From: Nostoc sp. GT001
GTDB lineage: Bacteria; Cyanobacteriota; Cyanobacteriia; Cyanobacteriales; Nostocaceae
NCBI RefSeq assembly: GCF_030382115.1
Contig: NZ_JAUDRJ010000003.1
Span: forward strand, 2,127,133-2,191,132
DNA: 64,000 nt
Direction of reading: 5' to 3'
Positions 1-9,302 of the stretch are shown here, piece by piece. Both the position numbers and the translations under genes were made by a program. Positions within the stretch are counted from its first letter, which is position 1; each line of letters starts with the position of its first letter. Under the pieces are notes generated by a model. It was not told the origin of the DNA. It did not search any database and saw only the letters and a list, made by a program, of their open reading frames with translations.

Positions 1-1041
1 GATGTTCCAGGGAAAACTATTCTCAGTGTTGACTTAGGCAGAACTTCCACAAAAACTTGTGTGAGTCGTGAACCCGGCAGTGTGGTGTTCGTACCTGCCA
101 ACGTCAAGCAGATGTCAATAGAACAAGTACGCGGTGGTGTTTTTGAAGCCAGGGCTACTGACCCTTTAATGGATTTGTGGCTGGAGTATCAAGGAAATGG
201 ATATGCTGTTGGTCAACTGGCAGCCGATTTTGGGGCGAATTTAGGAGTCGGACAATCTAAGGTTGAAGCTGCACTGGTAAAAGTTTTAGCAAGTGCTGGC
301 TACTTCAAACTCAGAGACGATATCTCAGTTGTACTTGGTCTGCCTTTTCTTTCTTTAGAGCAATTTGAAAAAGAAAAAGCACAGTTGATTAGCCAAGTAG
401 GTGGCCCTCATGTGTTGAACTTCCGAGGCGAATCTGTGTCGCTGAACGTCAGTAAGGTATGGGTCATGCCAGAAGGCTACGGCAGCCTGTTATGGTCTGA
501 AGCTCAACCCAAGAAAAACCCTGGTAGTCCCGATTTTACAAAAATATCGGTGGCGATCGTCGATATTGGACATCAAACCGTCGATCTTTTGATGGTAGAT
601 AACTTCCGTTTTGCCAGAGGTGCTTCTAAGAGCGAAGACTTCGGGATGAATAAGTTTTATGAATTGGTGTCTGCCGAAATCGAGGGAGCAGATAGTCAAT
701 CTCTAGCCCTGATTTCCGCTGTCAACAAACCCAGAGGTGAACGCTTTTACCGTCCTAAAGGCGCTAGCAAGCCCACCAACCTAGATGATTTTCTTCCCAA
801 CCTCACAGAGATGTTTTCGCGCGAAATCTGTAGCCGTGTGCTAGCTTGGTTGCCAGAACGCGTCACCGATGTGATTCTGACTGGCGGCGGTGGTGAGTTC
901 TTCTGGGACGACGTTCAACGTCTACTCAAGGAAGCAAAGATTAATGCTCATTTAGCAGCACCTTCCCGTCAGGCGAATGCTTTGGGGCAGTATATTTATG
1001 GAGAGGCACAATTATCCTCCAATCGCGCTGCTAGGGCATAA
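1..1041 (+). CDS. ParM/StbA-family actin-like ATPase (5' end missing)
   Basis: Actin-fold ATPase of the type that polymerises to push plasmid copies apart. The reading frame is open from the first base of the window, so the true start lies upstream; the first GTG at 61 is internal because it would delete the phosphate-1 motif (VDLGRTSTKT, at bases 28-57). Phosphate-2 is visible as VDIGHQTVD and the adenosine motif as LTGGGGEFF. A small gene with a ribbon-helix-helix-like N-terminus follows after 5 bases, the arrangement of type II (ParM-ParR) partition operons. Neighbouring housekeeping genes argue that this copy is chromosomal, so its job could be chromosome or integrated-element segregation rather than plasmid partition. 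Family assignment is firm; the role is inference. Confidence 0.85.
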   Translation, partial: DVPGKTILSVDLGRTSTKTCVSREPGSVVFVPANVKQMSIEQVRGGVFEARATDPLMDLWLEYQGNGYAVGQLAADFGANLGVGQSKVEAALVKVLASAGYFKLRDDISVVLGLPFLSLEQFEKEKAQLISQVGGPHVLNFRGESVSLNVSKVWVMPEGYGSLLWSEAQPKKNPGSPDFTKISVAIVDIGHQTVDLLMVDNFRFARGASKSEDFGMNKFYELVSAEIEGADSQSLALISAVNKPRGERFYRPKGASKPTNLDDFLPNLTEMFSREICSRVLAWLPERVTDVILTGGGGEFFWDDVQRLLKEAKINAHLAAPSRQANALGQYIYGEAQLSSNRAARA

Positions 1042-1046
1042 AGCTG

Positions 1047-1526
1047 ATGTTCCAATGGTCAAAAAAGGTAGTTAAATCCGTCACGTTCAACCCAGAGCTT
1101 GCTGATGAAAGCTTGTTAGCGCAAGTAGAAAGTTATTTGGAAAAACAACCAGACAAGACTTTCAGCGACCTCTGTAAAGAAGCCTTGTGGCAATCTTTAT
1201 GTGTACCGGAATCTGTACAACCTGCTCCACAAACAGCAGCAACAACACCGACTGATCAACAAATCGGTGAACTGCAACGTCAAGTGGCTGGACTTGAGGA
1301 ACGTTTTTTTGCCAAGGGATCTAATCGTTTGGAGGCGATGGAACATCATCTACTGCAACTTTCTCAACAAGTTGCACAACTGGCGCTCATAGTCAACGAT
1401 CGCTCGTTCGTTCCGTCTCCAACTCAATTAGAAGTAGTAAATAATACTTCTTATACTGTTGCTACCCCTCCTCAAGAGGTTGACCCCGTAATCAGTCGCC
1501 TTAGTCAGTTTCTCGATGATTTTTAA
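1047..1526 (+). CDS. ParR-like small DNA-binding partner of the actin-like ATPase
   Basis: A 159-residue protein 5 bases downstream of the ParM-like gene, so almost certainly cotranscribed. The first 50 residues have a beta-strand (VKSVTFNP) followed by two helices (ESLLAQVESYLEKQP, TFSDLCKEALWQSL), a pattern fitting a ribbon-helix-helix DNA-binding domain. The middle is Gln/Ala/Thr-rich, followed by a short coiled coil (LERFF..LEAMEHHLLQLSQQVAQLAL) and a disordered C-terminal tail. In ParR-type adaptors the N-terminal domain binds the centromere and the C-terminus contacts the filament. No catalytic residues are apparent. The assignment rests on context plus the predicted fold, not on a recognised sequence signature. 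Confidence 0.6.
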   Translation: MFQWSKKVVKSVTFNPELADESLLAQVESYLEKQPDKTFSDLCKEALWQSLCVPESVQPAPQTAATTPTDQQIGELQRQVAGLEERFFAKGSNRLEAMEHHLLQLSQQVAQLALIVNDRSFVPSPTQLEVVNNTSYTVATPPQEVDPVISRLSQFLDDF

Positions 1527-1566
1527 GGAAAAATCAAGTTTGTGAGCAGTTTTTGCTCATGTTAAC

Positions 1567-1596
1567 AATCCTTAATAGTATTAACTATTAAGGATT
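1567..1596 (+). terminator. 13-bp perfect inverted repeat after the parMR-like operon
   Basis: AATCCTTAATAGT and its exact complement are separated by four bases (ATTA). It lies 41 bases after the stop of the ParR-like gene. There is no T-tract after the stem, so it is not a classical intrinsic terminator; it could equally be a protein-binding or centromere-type site for the preceding genes. Confidence 0.4.
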
Positions 1597-1741
1597 ATTA
1601 ATGTTTATATATGGAAATATTGGGATTATTGAGATTTGTATAGATGGGGCGATCGCTGATAATAGCAAATCATCAGCACAATGCCAGTTAAGTTGTTCTG
1701 GTAATTTACAAACAAATTTTGACTAACTCTTGATTAGTTAA

Positions 1742-3628
1742 TCACTTTTGACCCTCTGTTGTCTTGTCAGAGCGGCGATCGTTTAGTCGAGCAACAGAAA
1801 AGTCTTCAGACTCGAAGTTGAAATAAGGAGTCTGTGTTTTTTTGCACAGAGTTAAGGCACTCTTGGGTACTTTATCACTCAAATAGTTCATCAAATGAGA
1901 AATCTTTACAACATCCTCACGAAATTGATTGCCTTTTCCCTGTAAAGCTTCAATGAGATGATAAGTGTAAATGCTCATTTCGTCATCAGGTCTAATCCAG
2001 GAACTTTCCTCTCCTTGGGATGAAGTAAAAACTACCCGACCCTTACCTTGACTTAAATCATCAATCACACTCTTTGGAATTGGAATTTCCTCAAAGTCAG
2101 AGGGAGCTTTTTTAGCTGTCGCCATTCCTGCTGCATGACAACTATCAATGATAACCAAGAGACGTTTAGACTTAATCTGGCGCAAAGCATTAGTGAATTC
2201 TTCTGCACTCAAAGATGAGCCTTCAAGGTCTAAGGGGTCAGTGTCATGTGGCAACAAATAGTAGCGGTTTTGACTTTTGCTAAACCATCCATGCCCTGAA
2301 TAATAAACAACCACTGTAGCTTCTAGGTTATCTTCCGCCTGTTCTTTAAGCCAGTTCAATTCTTTCAAAATTTGATTGCGTGTGGCTTCTTGATCATGTA
2401 ACAGTCGAACATGCTGCGTGTCATTAGGATATGCACAGAAATTAGGGTCAACTAAAACTTGATGGAGTGCTTGAACATCTTTGACAGTCACTGGTAAGGA
2501 TAAACGTTGATAGGCACATTCCCCAACACCAATAAGTAAAGCATAACCATTAGCAAATATAGGAGTTTTTGGGTCAAGATTAGGCTTTCTTTCTGATTGG
2601 GAATTTTGTCTTCTAACCCAAGACATATAACTTACCCTCGTTAAGCCAGATAATGTTGCTATTATCATTAATAAAATAAATATCAATTCTTTGGTAAATA
2701 GAGGTGGTGGAGGGGGAGGAATGAGAGGAATAGTAATGTATTGTTTAGTTAGTACTTGGATGTCGTCTTTTTTATCAATCAAAAATTTATTGATAATTTT
2801 TACCCATTCGCTATCATCACTTGGCAGTATTAATCCATAACTTTCGTAACTAATTACTAATTCTGAATCAATATAAAATTCATTTGGTTTTGCTAAATTT
2901 AAGTCTCTTAAAAATCTGATTAGAAGAATTTCGTCGCTAGCTACTGCATCAACTTTTTCTTTTAACAGAGCATCAATAACACCTGCTCTACCACCTTTTA
3001 TCTTGACTATATTTACATCTGAAATCAGGTTATTAAAAAAACTTTGAAGTCTACTAGATGTTATGCTAGAATCAATAACTCCAATTCTGGGTTTTGAATT
3101 ATTAGAAAAATTAGGCGGAGTATTGTTTTTTATAAATGACAATTTATCTTTTTGAGATTTACGGATTATAAATAAAGTTTTAGTTGTAAAGAAAGTATCG
3201 GAAAACGTAATCCCTACTTCGTCTTGTTTAATAGAATCTGAACCACATTCACCAGCAAGGTGAAGATCATCACCATAAGGATATCGAGTATGTTTAAACC
3301 TTTCTTGAAGACTGATGGGATATCTGACTATATCGACATTATCTCTGATCAGTTTATTTTCTTTTAAATATTTATCAAGTAAATCTATTAAATTTGTGCA
3401 AAAACCTTGCCAGCGGTCATGATCATCTTGAAAGCTAATAGGAGGAGAGCCTTGTCTGAGCCCCCAATTCATTTTTTTATTAGCCAGAGCTTCTTTCAGG
3501 ATTCTAGAAGACTCTGAAGTAGAGGCTAAGGGTGTCTGTGCTACACTGGAAAAATTTAATAGTAGAGTCGCTCCAGTGAAAGTTGTAATAAACAAAGTTT
3601 TTATCTTGATACTTATTGATAACAGCAT
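1742..3628 (-). CDS. Membrane caspase-like protease (orthocaspase, peptidase C14) with solute-binding sensor domain
   Basis: Residues 1-30 form a signal peptide (hydrophobic TLFITTFTGATLLL, then VAQ). Residues about 50-300 resemble a family 3 extracytoplasmic solute-binding protein, with the typical ITFSDTFFTTKTLF stretch near 140-153. A polyproline linker (304-309) precedes one membrane helix (about 314-330). Residues 360-600 are a caspase domain: strand YALLIGVGE, catalytic His446 in YYSGHG and catalytic Cys497 in DSCHAAG. Predicted topology is sensor outside and protease in the cytoplasm, i.e. a ligand-controlled protease; that function is inference. It lies 171 bp downstream of a TolC-family gene on the same strand. 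The protease dyad is complete, so there is no sign of decay. Substrate unknown. Confidence 0.88.
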   Translation of the reverse strand: MLLSISIKIKTLFITTFTGATLLLNFSSVAQTPLASTSESSRILKEALANKKMNWGLRQGSPPISFQDDHDRWQGFCTNLIDLLDKYLKENKLIRDNVDIVRYPISLQERFKHTRYPYGDDLHLAGECGSDSIKQDEVGITFSDTFFTTKTLFIIRKSQKDKLSFIKNNTPPNFSNNSKPRIGVIDSSITSSRLQSFFNNLISDVNIVKIKGGRAGVIDALLKEKVDAVASDEILLIRFLRDLNLAKPNEFYIDSELVISYESYGLILPSDDSEWVKIINKFLIDKKDDIQVLTKQYITIPLIPPPPPPLFTKELIFILLMIIATLSGLTRVSYMSWVRRQNSQSERKPNLDPKTPIFANGYALLIGVGECAYQRLSLPVTVKDVQALHQVLVDPNFCAYPNDTQHVRLLHDQEATRNQILKELNWLKEQAEDNLEATVVVYYSGHGWFSKSQNRYYLLPHDTDPLDLEGSSLSAEEFTNALRQIKSKRLLVIIDSCHAAGMATAKKAPSDFEEIPIPKSVIDDLSQGKGRVVFTSSQGEESSWIRPDDEMSIYTYHLIEALQGKGNQFREDVVKISHLMNYLSDKVPKSALTLCKKTQTPYFNFESEDFSVARLNDRRSDKTTEGQK

Positions 3629-3799
3629 TCCTTTTTATAGCCTAAAATTTTAGTTGATTACAAATAGAGTTATTTTTTATGAATCACATAATTATGCTTT
3701 CGTCTTCTCTAATATTTTCCATTTTTTGAGTCAAAGTTACATATATTAATTTTAAATAAACAGACACTAAACTACTGTTTACTTTATGAAGTGAAAAAT

Positions 3800-5215
3800 T
3801 CAACGTATTCCTCTGGAAGTAACAGTTCGTTGTAATTGAGCTAAAGCACGGTTGTAATCCAAAATAGCTTGAATTCGATTACCTTCTGCTCTAGTCAAAT
3901 CGTTTTCTGCGCTGATAACTTCAGTTTGAGTACCAACACCTGCTTGGAATCGCAAACGCGCTAAACTTAGAGCTTCCCTAGCTTGATTTAAAGCCATACT
4001 AGAAGTTTGCACATTATTCAAATTAGACTGCAATTGCGAATAAGCTTGTTCCACTTCAAACCGAATATTATTGCGTTGGTTGGCAAATTGCGTCTCAGCA
4101 ATCCTAATTTCTACATTCCGTTGAGCCGCTTGAGCTTTTGCAACTCCTCCATCGAACAATCTCAAGGTTGCTTGCACTCCTAGCGAATAACCATCGAGAA
4201 CACTAGTGCTATCATCAAATACATCTTGCAGGTCATAGCTAGCAACTAAGCTTACTTGTGGTTTCAGTCGAGAAAGTGCTACTTTTTGCCGGAATTGAGC
4301 AATGCGCCGCTCTACCAACCGTTGTTTCAGTTCTGGTCGGTTTTGAAAGCCTAATATAATAGTTTCTTCTAGCGTTGGCTGCCACAGAGCAGCTAATTGT
4401 ACAGGGTCAGCCGCACTGATATTAATCGACTGCGCCAAACTTAACCGAGTTGCTAACTGACGACGGGCAATTTGCTGCTGGGATCTAGCATTAGTCAGTT
4501 CTTGTTGGGCATTTGCTAAGTTTACCTGCGATCGCAGCACATCAAATCGCGTACCCACACCACTTCTTTCTAAAGCTTCTGCATCTCGCAAACTAGCTTC
4601 CGAATTTTGTACAGCCGACTGATTAATTCGGACTTGTTCATCTGCTTGTTGCAAATTGTAGTAATCCAGGGTGACATTCAGGCGGATTTCCTCTGACTGA
4701 CGCTCTACTTCCAATTCATCTAGACGCACCTGTTCTTGAGCTGCTCCTCTACTGGAAGCACCCAGCCCAAAATTATAAAGACCATAACTTAGCTGCACAC
4801 TCCCATTAAAAGTTGTAGTAGATTCATCTTGACTCAATCTCTGAGTAGATGAAAATTGAGCTTGTTGTTCTGTATAAATCTGGCCAAAAGCAGACTGAGT
4901 ACGACTCAAATCAGCATTCAGACTAATAGCTGGATACATGCCAGCTTCAACCTCTCGGAAAGCAGCGCGACTGCGTTCTACCTGGAATAACACTCCTTGT
5001 AATTCAAGATTGTTACGTCGTGCTAATTCCAAAGCTTGCTGTAGAGTAATCGGCTTATTTCCTTGAATCTTAACTTCTTCTGGTCGAGAGGGAAACTGTA
5101 AGAGATTGGGACTAGGATTAAGATGATCCGTTGCTTGTGCGGCTCCAAATCCAATATTAGTGAAGGCAATTGTATAATTTATACACGCAATTATTACATA
5201 GCGATGAGCCGACAT
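3800..5215 (-). CDS. TolC-family outer membrane efflux/secretion channel
   Basis: 471 residues, typical for the outer membrane efflux protein family. An N-terminal signal sequence (ending near FGAAQA) is followed by two tandem OEP repeats: the first opens with TLQQALELARRNNLEL near residue 57, the second with TLEETIILGFQNRPELKQR near residue 280. The long helical stretches rich in Ala, Gln, Asn and Arg (EQAYSQLQSNLNNVQ, ALARLRFQAGVGTQTEVISAE-like) form the periplasmic tunnel in known members. It would connect an inner-membrane pump or type I secretion ABC transporter to the outside; none is encoded next to it. The RTX exoprotein at 11.0 kb is a conceivable cargo of such a channel, but this is speculation. 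Confidence 0.9.
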   Translation of the reverse strand: MSAHRYVIIACINYTIAFTNIGFGAAQATDHLNPSPNLLQFPSRPEEVKIQGNKPITLQQALELARRNNLELQGVLFQVERSRAAFREVEAGMYPAISLNADLSRTQSAFGQIYTEQQAQFSSTQRLSQDESTTTFNGSVQLSYGLYNFGLGASSRGAAQEQVRLDELEVERQSEEIRLNVTLDYYNLQQADEQVRINQSAVQNSEASLRDAEALERSGVGTRFDVLRSQVNLANAQQELTNARSQQQIARRQLATRLSLAQSINISAADPVQLAALWQPTLEETIILGFQNRPELKQRLVERRIAQFRQKVALSRLKPQVSLVASYDLQDVFDDSTSVLDGYSLGVQATLRLFDGGVAKAQAAQRNVEIRIAETQFANQRNNIRFEVEQAYSQLQSNLNNVQTSSMALNQAREALSLARLRFQAGVGTQTEVISAENDLTRAEGNRIQAILDYNRALAQLQRTVTSRGIR

Positions 5216-5596
5216 AATTAATATTTGATACCATTTGCAATAAATTCAGATATTAATACACTTTGTATCACAAATCAAATACATTAAGTAGCTCGACTTA
5301 TTACACCATTAGCTATGGTATTAACTGGGAAACTGAAAGTAAGTGGATCTCAAAACAGTCTTGACAAAAACCTTAGTTAATGAATAAAGGTAAGAATCAG
5401 ATTTGTCGTTTGATTTATTTATTAAGGATCAAAGTGATGTCTACAATGGGCGTAGCTGCGACACCTTCATTGCACAAATTCGCTCAATTTTGTGTTGAAA
5501 CACCCTAATATTAGTACATATTATTACTAGATTCTTTTTTTACTCTGCACACTGTATAAATGCTAGAATCCTCAAGTAGACAGTTAGGATACTTAG
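5216..5596. other. Intergenic region between divergent tolC-like and phosphohexomutase genes
   Basis: No gene seen. It must hold both divergent promoters. At 5441-5470 a short stretch (ATGTCTACAATGGGCGTAGC) resembles a truncated copy of the 48-bp repeat found at 10604 and 17447. A TATAAAT box lies near 5556, about 40 bases before the mutase start. Confidence 0.4.
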
Positions 5597-7033
5597 ATGC
5601 CAGTTGTAGCTAACTCAATCAAGTTTGGTACAGACGGCTGGCGGGGCATTATTGGTGACGAGTTCACCTTTGAACGCCTAGCCTTGGTCGCACCAGTTGC
5701 CGCAAAAGTATTATATGATACATATTTTTCTACAGTGGGTAGCCGGACAATAATTGTCGGTTACGATCGCCGATTCATGGCTGAAGACTTTGCTCGTGCT
5801 GTTGCCGATACTGTCAGTGCTGTCGGATTTGATGTGCTATTGAGCGAGAGCTATGCCCCAACCCCAGCTTATAGTTGGGCAGCAAAAGAACTCAATGCTT
5901 TAGGGGCACTGGTAATTACAGCCAGCCATAATCCTGGTAAATATTTGGGTTTAAAAGTCAAGGGTTATTTTGGTGGATCGGTACCGCCAGAAGTCACAAA
6001 AGAGATAGAAGAGCAGTTGGCGGTGGGAGTACCACTAGCAGCTACCCCAGGTAAGCAAGAGAAATTCGATCCTTGGCCTAGTTATACCCAAGCGTTAGAA
6101 CGTAAAGTTGATATTGCCAAACTTCGAGAAGCGATCGCATCTGGTAAATTGACGGTATTTGCCGATGTCATGCATGGCGCTGCTGCTACTGGATTGGCGA
6201 GACTACTAGGCAATCAAGTCAAAGAAATCAACTCAGAACGCGACCCCCTCTTTGGTGGCGGTGCGCCGGAACCCTTACCTAAATACCTTTCAAAGTTATT
6301 TGAAGTCATCAAGACTCACCGAGAAACCGATAAATCAGGTTTAACAGTGGGGTTGGTATTTGATGGAGATTGCGATCGCATTGCAGCAGTGGATGGAGAA
6401 GCCAACTTCCTAAGTTCCCAAGTCTTAATCCCGATATTAATCGACCATTTAACCCTGCGGCGCGGTTTTACTGGAGAAATAGTCAAAACTGTTAGTGGTT
6501 CCGACTTGATGCCCCTTGTAGCAGCACTACATAACCTCTCAGTCTTTGAGACAGCAGTTGGTTATAAATATATTGCTGACAGAATGTTAGCAGCAAAAGT
6601 GTTGCTGGGTGGCGAAGAGTCGGGAGGAATTGGCTATGGTAGCCATATTCCCGAACGCGATGCGCTGCTGTCAGCATTGTACGTCCTAGAGGCGATCGTA
6701 GAATCTGGTTTGGATTTAGGTGAGTATTATCGCTACTTACAGAAACAAACAGGGTTTACCTCATCTTACGATCGCATTGATTTACCCTTAGCAAGTATGG
6801 AAGTGCGATCGCGTCTTTTGCAACAGCTGCAAACCAAACCCTTAACAGAAATTGCAGGGAAAGCAGTGATTGATTGCCAAACAATTGACGGCTACAAGTA
6901 TCGCCTCGCGGATAAAAGCTGGTTAATGATTCGGTTTAGCGGGACTGAGCCAGTTTTACGGCTATACTGCGAAGCCTCAACAATTGAACAAGTGCATCAA
7001 ACTCTTGCTTGGGCGAAACAGTGGGCGGAGTAA
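5597..7033 (+). CDS. Alpha-D-phosphohexomutase (phosphoglucomutase/phosphomannomutase family)
   Basis: 478 residues with all four family motifs: N-terminal FGTDGWRG substrate loop, phosphoserine loop TASHNPG, metal-binding DGDCDR, sugar-recognition GGEESGG, and the phosphate-binding C-terminal RFSGTEPVLR. It interconverts 1- and 6-phosphates of hexoses, linking glycogen, sucrose and cell-wall sugar metabolism. Cyanobacteria have at least two paralogues of this superfamily; one (the Synechocystis Slr1334 type) is reported to make the activator glucose-1,6-bisphosphate. Sequence alone, without alignment, does not let me decide which type this is. The ATG at 5597 places the FGTDGWRG motif at its usual position about 10 residues in. 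Confidence 0.92.
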   Translation: MPVVANSIKFGTDGWRGIIGDEFTFERLALVAPVAAKVLYDTYFSTVGSRTIIVGYDRRFMAEDFARAVADTVSAVGFDVLLSESYAPTPAYSWAAKELNALGALVITASHNPGKYLGLKVKGYFGGSVPPEVTKEIEEQLAVGVPLAATPGKQEKFDPWPSYTQALERKVDIAKLREAIASGKLTVFADVMHGAAATGLARLLGNQVKEINSERDPLFGGGAPEPLPKYLSKLFEVIKTHRETDKSGLTVGLVFDGDCDRIAAVDGEANFLSSQVLIPILIDHLTLRRGFTGEIVKTVSGSDLMPLVAALHNLSVFETAVGYKYIADRMLAAKVLLGGEESGGIGYGSHIPERDALLSALYVLEAIVESGLDLGEYYRYLQKQTGFTSSYDRIDLPLASMEVRSRLLQQLQTKPLTEIAGKAVIDCQTIDGYKYRLADKSWLMIRFSGTEPVLRLYCEASTIEQVHQTLAWAKQWAE

Positions 7034-7036
7034 AAT

Positions 7037-7106
7037 TAGTGAGGAGTTATTAGTTAGGAGTTATTAATTCCTAACTCATCACTCCTAACTCCTAACTAAT
7101 AATTTG
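7037..7106. repeat. TTAGGAGT-type heptamer repeat cluster forming a hairpin
   Basis: Short copies of GTTAGGAGTTATTA on one side and CTCCTAACTCCTAACTAA on the other fold back on each other. The same family recurs after rdgB. Such short tandem repeats are characteristic of heterocystous cyanobacteria. Confidence 0.75.
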
Positions 7107-7112
7107 TAATTC

Positions 7113-7688
7113 ATGACATTACTTGTAGTAGCCACAGGAAATCCAGGTAAGTTGCGGGAAATGCAAGCTTACCTGGAAAATTCTGGTTGGGAATTAACCC
7201 TTAAACCTGAAGAATTGGAAATTGAAGAGACGGGCGAAACTTTTGCCGCCAACGCTTGTCTAAAAGCATCACAAATTGCTAAAGCTACGGGAAAATGGGC
7301 GATTGCTGATGATTCGGGTTTGCAAGTAGATGCCCTAAATGGCGCACCAGGGGTTTATTCTGCACGTTACGCCAAAACCGACTCAGAACGGATTGCTAGG
7401 CTATTGAAAGAATTAGGCAACGAAGTAAATCGACAAGCACAATTTGTTTGTGCAGTAGCGATCGCTCGTCCTGATGGTGCGATCGTATTAGAATCTGAAG
7501 GTATTTGTCGCGGCGAAATTCTCCATGCGCCTCGTGGTGACAGTGGTTTCGGCTATGACCCAATTTTTTATGTGCAAGAATTGCAATCGACCTTTGCTGA
7601 AATGACACGGGAGTTGAAAAGGTCAATTAGCCATCGAGGCAAGGCTTTTACAGCTTTACTTCCGCAACTAGAGAGAATTAGGAGTTAG
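7113..7688 (+). CDS. rdgB: dITP/XTP (non-canonical purine NTP) pyrophosphatase
   Basis: 191 residues, the usual size of RdgB/HAM1 enzymes, which hydrolyse ITP, dITP and XTP to monophosphates and keep deaminated purines out of DNA and RNA. Diagnostic motifs are ATGNPGKLREM at the N-terminus (nucleotide-binding loop), ADDSGLQVDAL with the metal-binding acidic residues, GAPGVYSARYA, GFGYDPIF, and the C-terminal SHRGKA. It sits 80 bp after the phosphohexomutase gene on the same strand, the gap being filled with heptamer repeats. The final residues and stop abut another repeat cluster, which probably defined the present C-terminus. Confidence 0.95.
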   Translation: MTLLVVATGNPGKLREMQAYLENSGWELTLKPEELEIEETGETFAANACLKASQIAKATGKWAIADDSGLQVDALNGAPGVYSARYAKTDSERIARLLKELGNEVNRQAQFVCAVAIARPDGAIVLESEGICRGEILHAPRGDSGFGYDPIFYVQELQSTFAEMTRELKRSISHRGKAFTALLPQLERIRS

Positions 7689-7772
7689 GAGTTAGGAGTT
7701 ATGAATTCTGCTAAATCTTCATTTATTAGTCCAGACTCACAACTCATAACTTTTAACTCTTAACTCTTAACT
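7680..7772. repeat. Heptamer repeat hairpin between convergent rdgB and glnB
   Basis: TTAGGAGTTAGGAGTTAGGA on the left and AACTCTTAACTCTTAAC on the right, imperfectly complementary. The position between two converging genes suggests it may act as a bidirectional terminator, but no clean stem with T-tract is evident. Confidence 0.6.
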
Positions 7773-7775
7773 TTT

Positions 7776-8132
<357 letters not shown>

Positions 8133-8150
8133 CTACTAGCTTCGTTTATA

Positions 8151-8192
8151 TATCTAACCAGATCCGCTGTCTGAAGCTGTAACTAGCGGTGC
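8151..8192 (-). promoter_or_regulatory. Possible NtcA-activated promoter of glnB
   Basis: On the minus strand GCA-N8-TAC (8192-8179) is followed after exactly 22 bases by TAGATA (8156-8151), then about 36 bases to the glnB start codon. NtcA class II promoters have GTA-N8-TAC centred near -41 with about 22 bases to a TAN3T box. The left half-site differs at one base and the -10 at its last base. Regulation of glnB by NtcA is known in cyanobacteria; the site itself is inferred. Confidence 0.4.
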
Positions 8193-8474
8193 TTTTCCTA
8201 AAAAATATGTAATAATTACAACTTTTTTAAAGTGTGAGTGCTTTACTTGAGGGTTTATGACATAAAAAGCGGCAAGGATTTATTAATTGGATAATCTTTG
8301 AGGTTCTAACATCAAGAAGTTGCTGTCAATTTAGCATTTTATGTAGCTTTTATAACCTAAAAATAGATCGTTTCCACCATTTAGGAGATTTGTTTGGATA
8401 TTTAGAGAGCGATCGCAGCCAAATTATACACTAGTCCGAAAGCCTGCTACTGCTGCTGACTGTGGGAATGTCAA
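8193..8474. other. Intergenic region upstream of glnB
   Basis: No gene or RNA recognised. AT-rich, with one HIP1 octamer near 8410 and an ATGTAATAATTACA palindrome near 8207, which is not spaced as an NtcA site. Confidence 0.4.
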
Positions 8475-9107
8475 CTAACGTTTCTGGTGTTCAAACAAGG
8501 GACGCACAACGAAATATCCAGCACTAAAGGCAGTCAGCATGATTAACAAGATGGTAATAATTAACCACCAGCCATTGAGTCCCTTGACATCTGGCTCAGT
8601 AGTGGAATAATAACTGACTTGTTGCTCTTCTATCAAAACTGGTTCTGGTATCGGAAAATTCATTTCCATTACAGGTGCAGAAAAGTCTTGGTGGCGGCTT
8701 TTTTCGGCTGGTTGTTTGGACACAACAGATGGATGCGAACGAGAAACCTGCTGAGGTGAACGCGGTTGTGTTACTGGCTGTTTGGCGGCACTTTGAACAT
8801 CACCAGAAACTTGGCTAGCTTGGGGATAATTAGCTGTAGCATGGGAATCCACAAAATTTTGCAAACGAGAAAAAGACTCAACGACTTTGGTAATTTCTTG
8901 GCGTAATAGTTGATTTTCTTGCGTTAGTTGCTGATTTTGGGTGGTGAGTGCATTTAGCCTCGCCTGTGCTGCTTGCAACTCTGTTGACAATTCCCTGTAT
9001 ACAGATAGTGGTACAGAGGGAGGGTAGGCTTGAGTACTCAGTGTTGGCGAATTTCTGTGAACAGAACCTATGGTTGTTCGCATCGGGGGCTTGGTATTAA
9101 AAATCAA
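8475..9107 (-). CDS. Hypothetical coiled-coil protein with C-terminal membrane anchor
   Basis: 210 residues, not recognised as a named family. A disordered N-terminus (about 35 residues, Pro/Ser/Thr-rich) leads into a coiled coil (residues about 38-85, with the Leu/Gln/Asn heptads of LNALTTQNQQLTQENQLLRQE). A Ser/Gln/Pro-rich linker follows, then one membrane helix near the end (WWLIITILLIMLTAFSAGYFVV, about 180-201) and a short basic tail. The topology fits a tail-anchored inner or thylakoid membrane protein. It is on the same strand as thiD, 175 bp downstream of it, with repeats in between, so cotranscription is uncertain. No functional assignment is made. Confidence 0.7.
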   Translation of the reverse strand: MIFNTKPPMRTTIGSVHRNSPTLSTQAYPPSVPLSVYRELSTELQAAQARLNALTTQNQQLTQENQLLRQEITKVVESFSRLQNFVDSHATANYPQASQVSGDVQSAAKQPVTQPRSPQQVSRSHPSVVSKQPAEKSRHQDFSAPVMEMNFPIPEPVLIEEQQVSYYSTTEPDVKGLNGWWLIITILLIMLTAFSAGYFVVRPLFEHQKR

Positions 9108-9232
9108 AGTAATTAGATCGTACAGAGATGCTAACAGAGATAGTCACCCCTGAAACTATGCCCAAGAATAATAGAAAAATACCGAAAGGGCAAAGATTTT
9201 TTATTTGGGCATTGACGATGAGGTACTGAGAA

Positions 9233-9302
9233 AACTTTTCTCTAGTCCCCATCCCCAATGCCCAGTCTCCAATCCCTAGTCTCTAGTCCCTAGTCCCTAG
9301 TC
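9233..9302. repeat. TAGTCCC/CCAATCCC tandem repeats overlapping the 3' end of thiD
   Basis: Runs of TCCCTAG and close variants (CTAGTCTCTAGTCCCTAGTC). They supply the thiD stop codon and its last residues (GLGTRD). Confidence 0.7.

Noticed and set aside
7037-7772. Heptamer arrays as a possible CRISPR
   Set aside because: Units are 7-8 bases without unique spacers of constant length; no cas genes are present.
8207-8220. ATGTAATAATTACA as an NtcA site upstream of glnB
   Set aside because: Spacing is GTA-N5-TAC, not N8, and it lies too far from the start.
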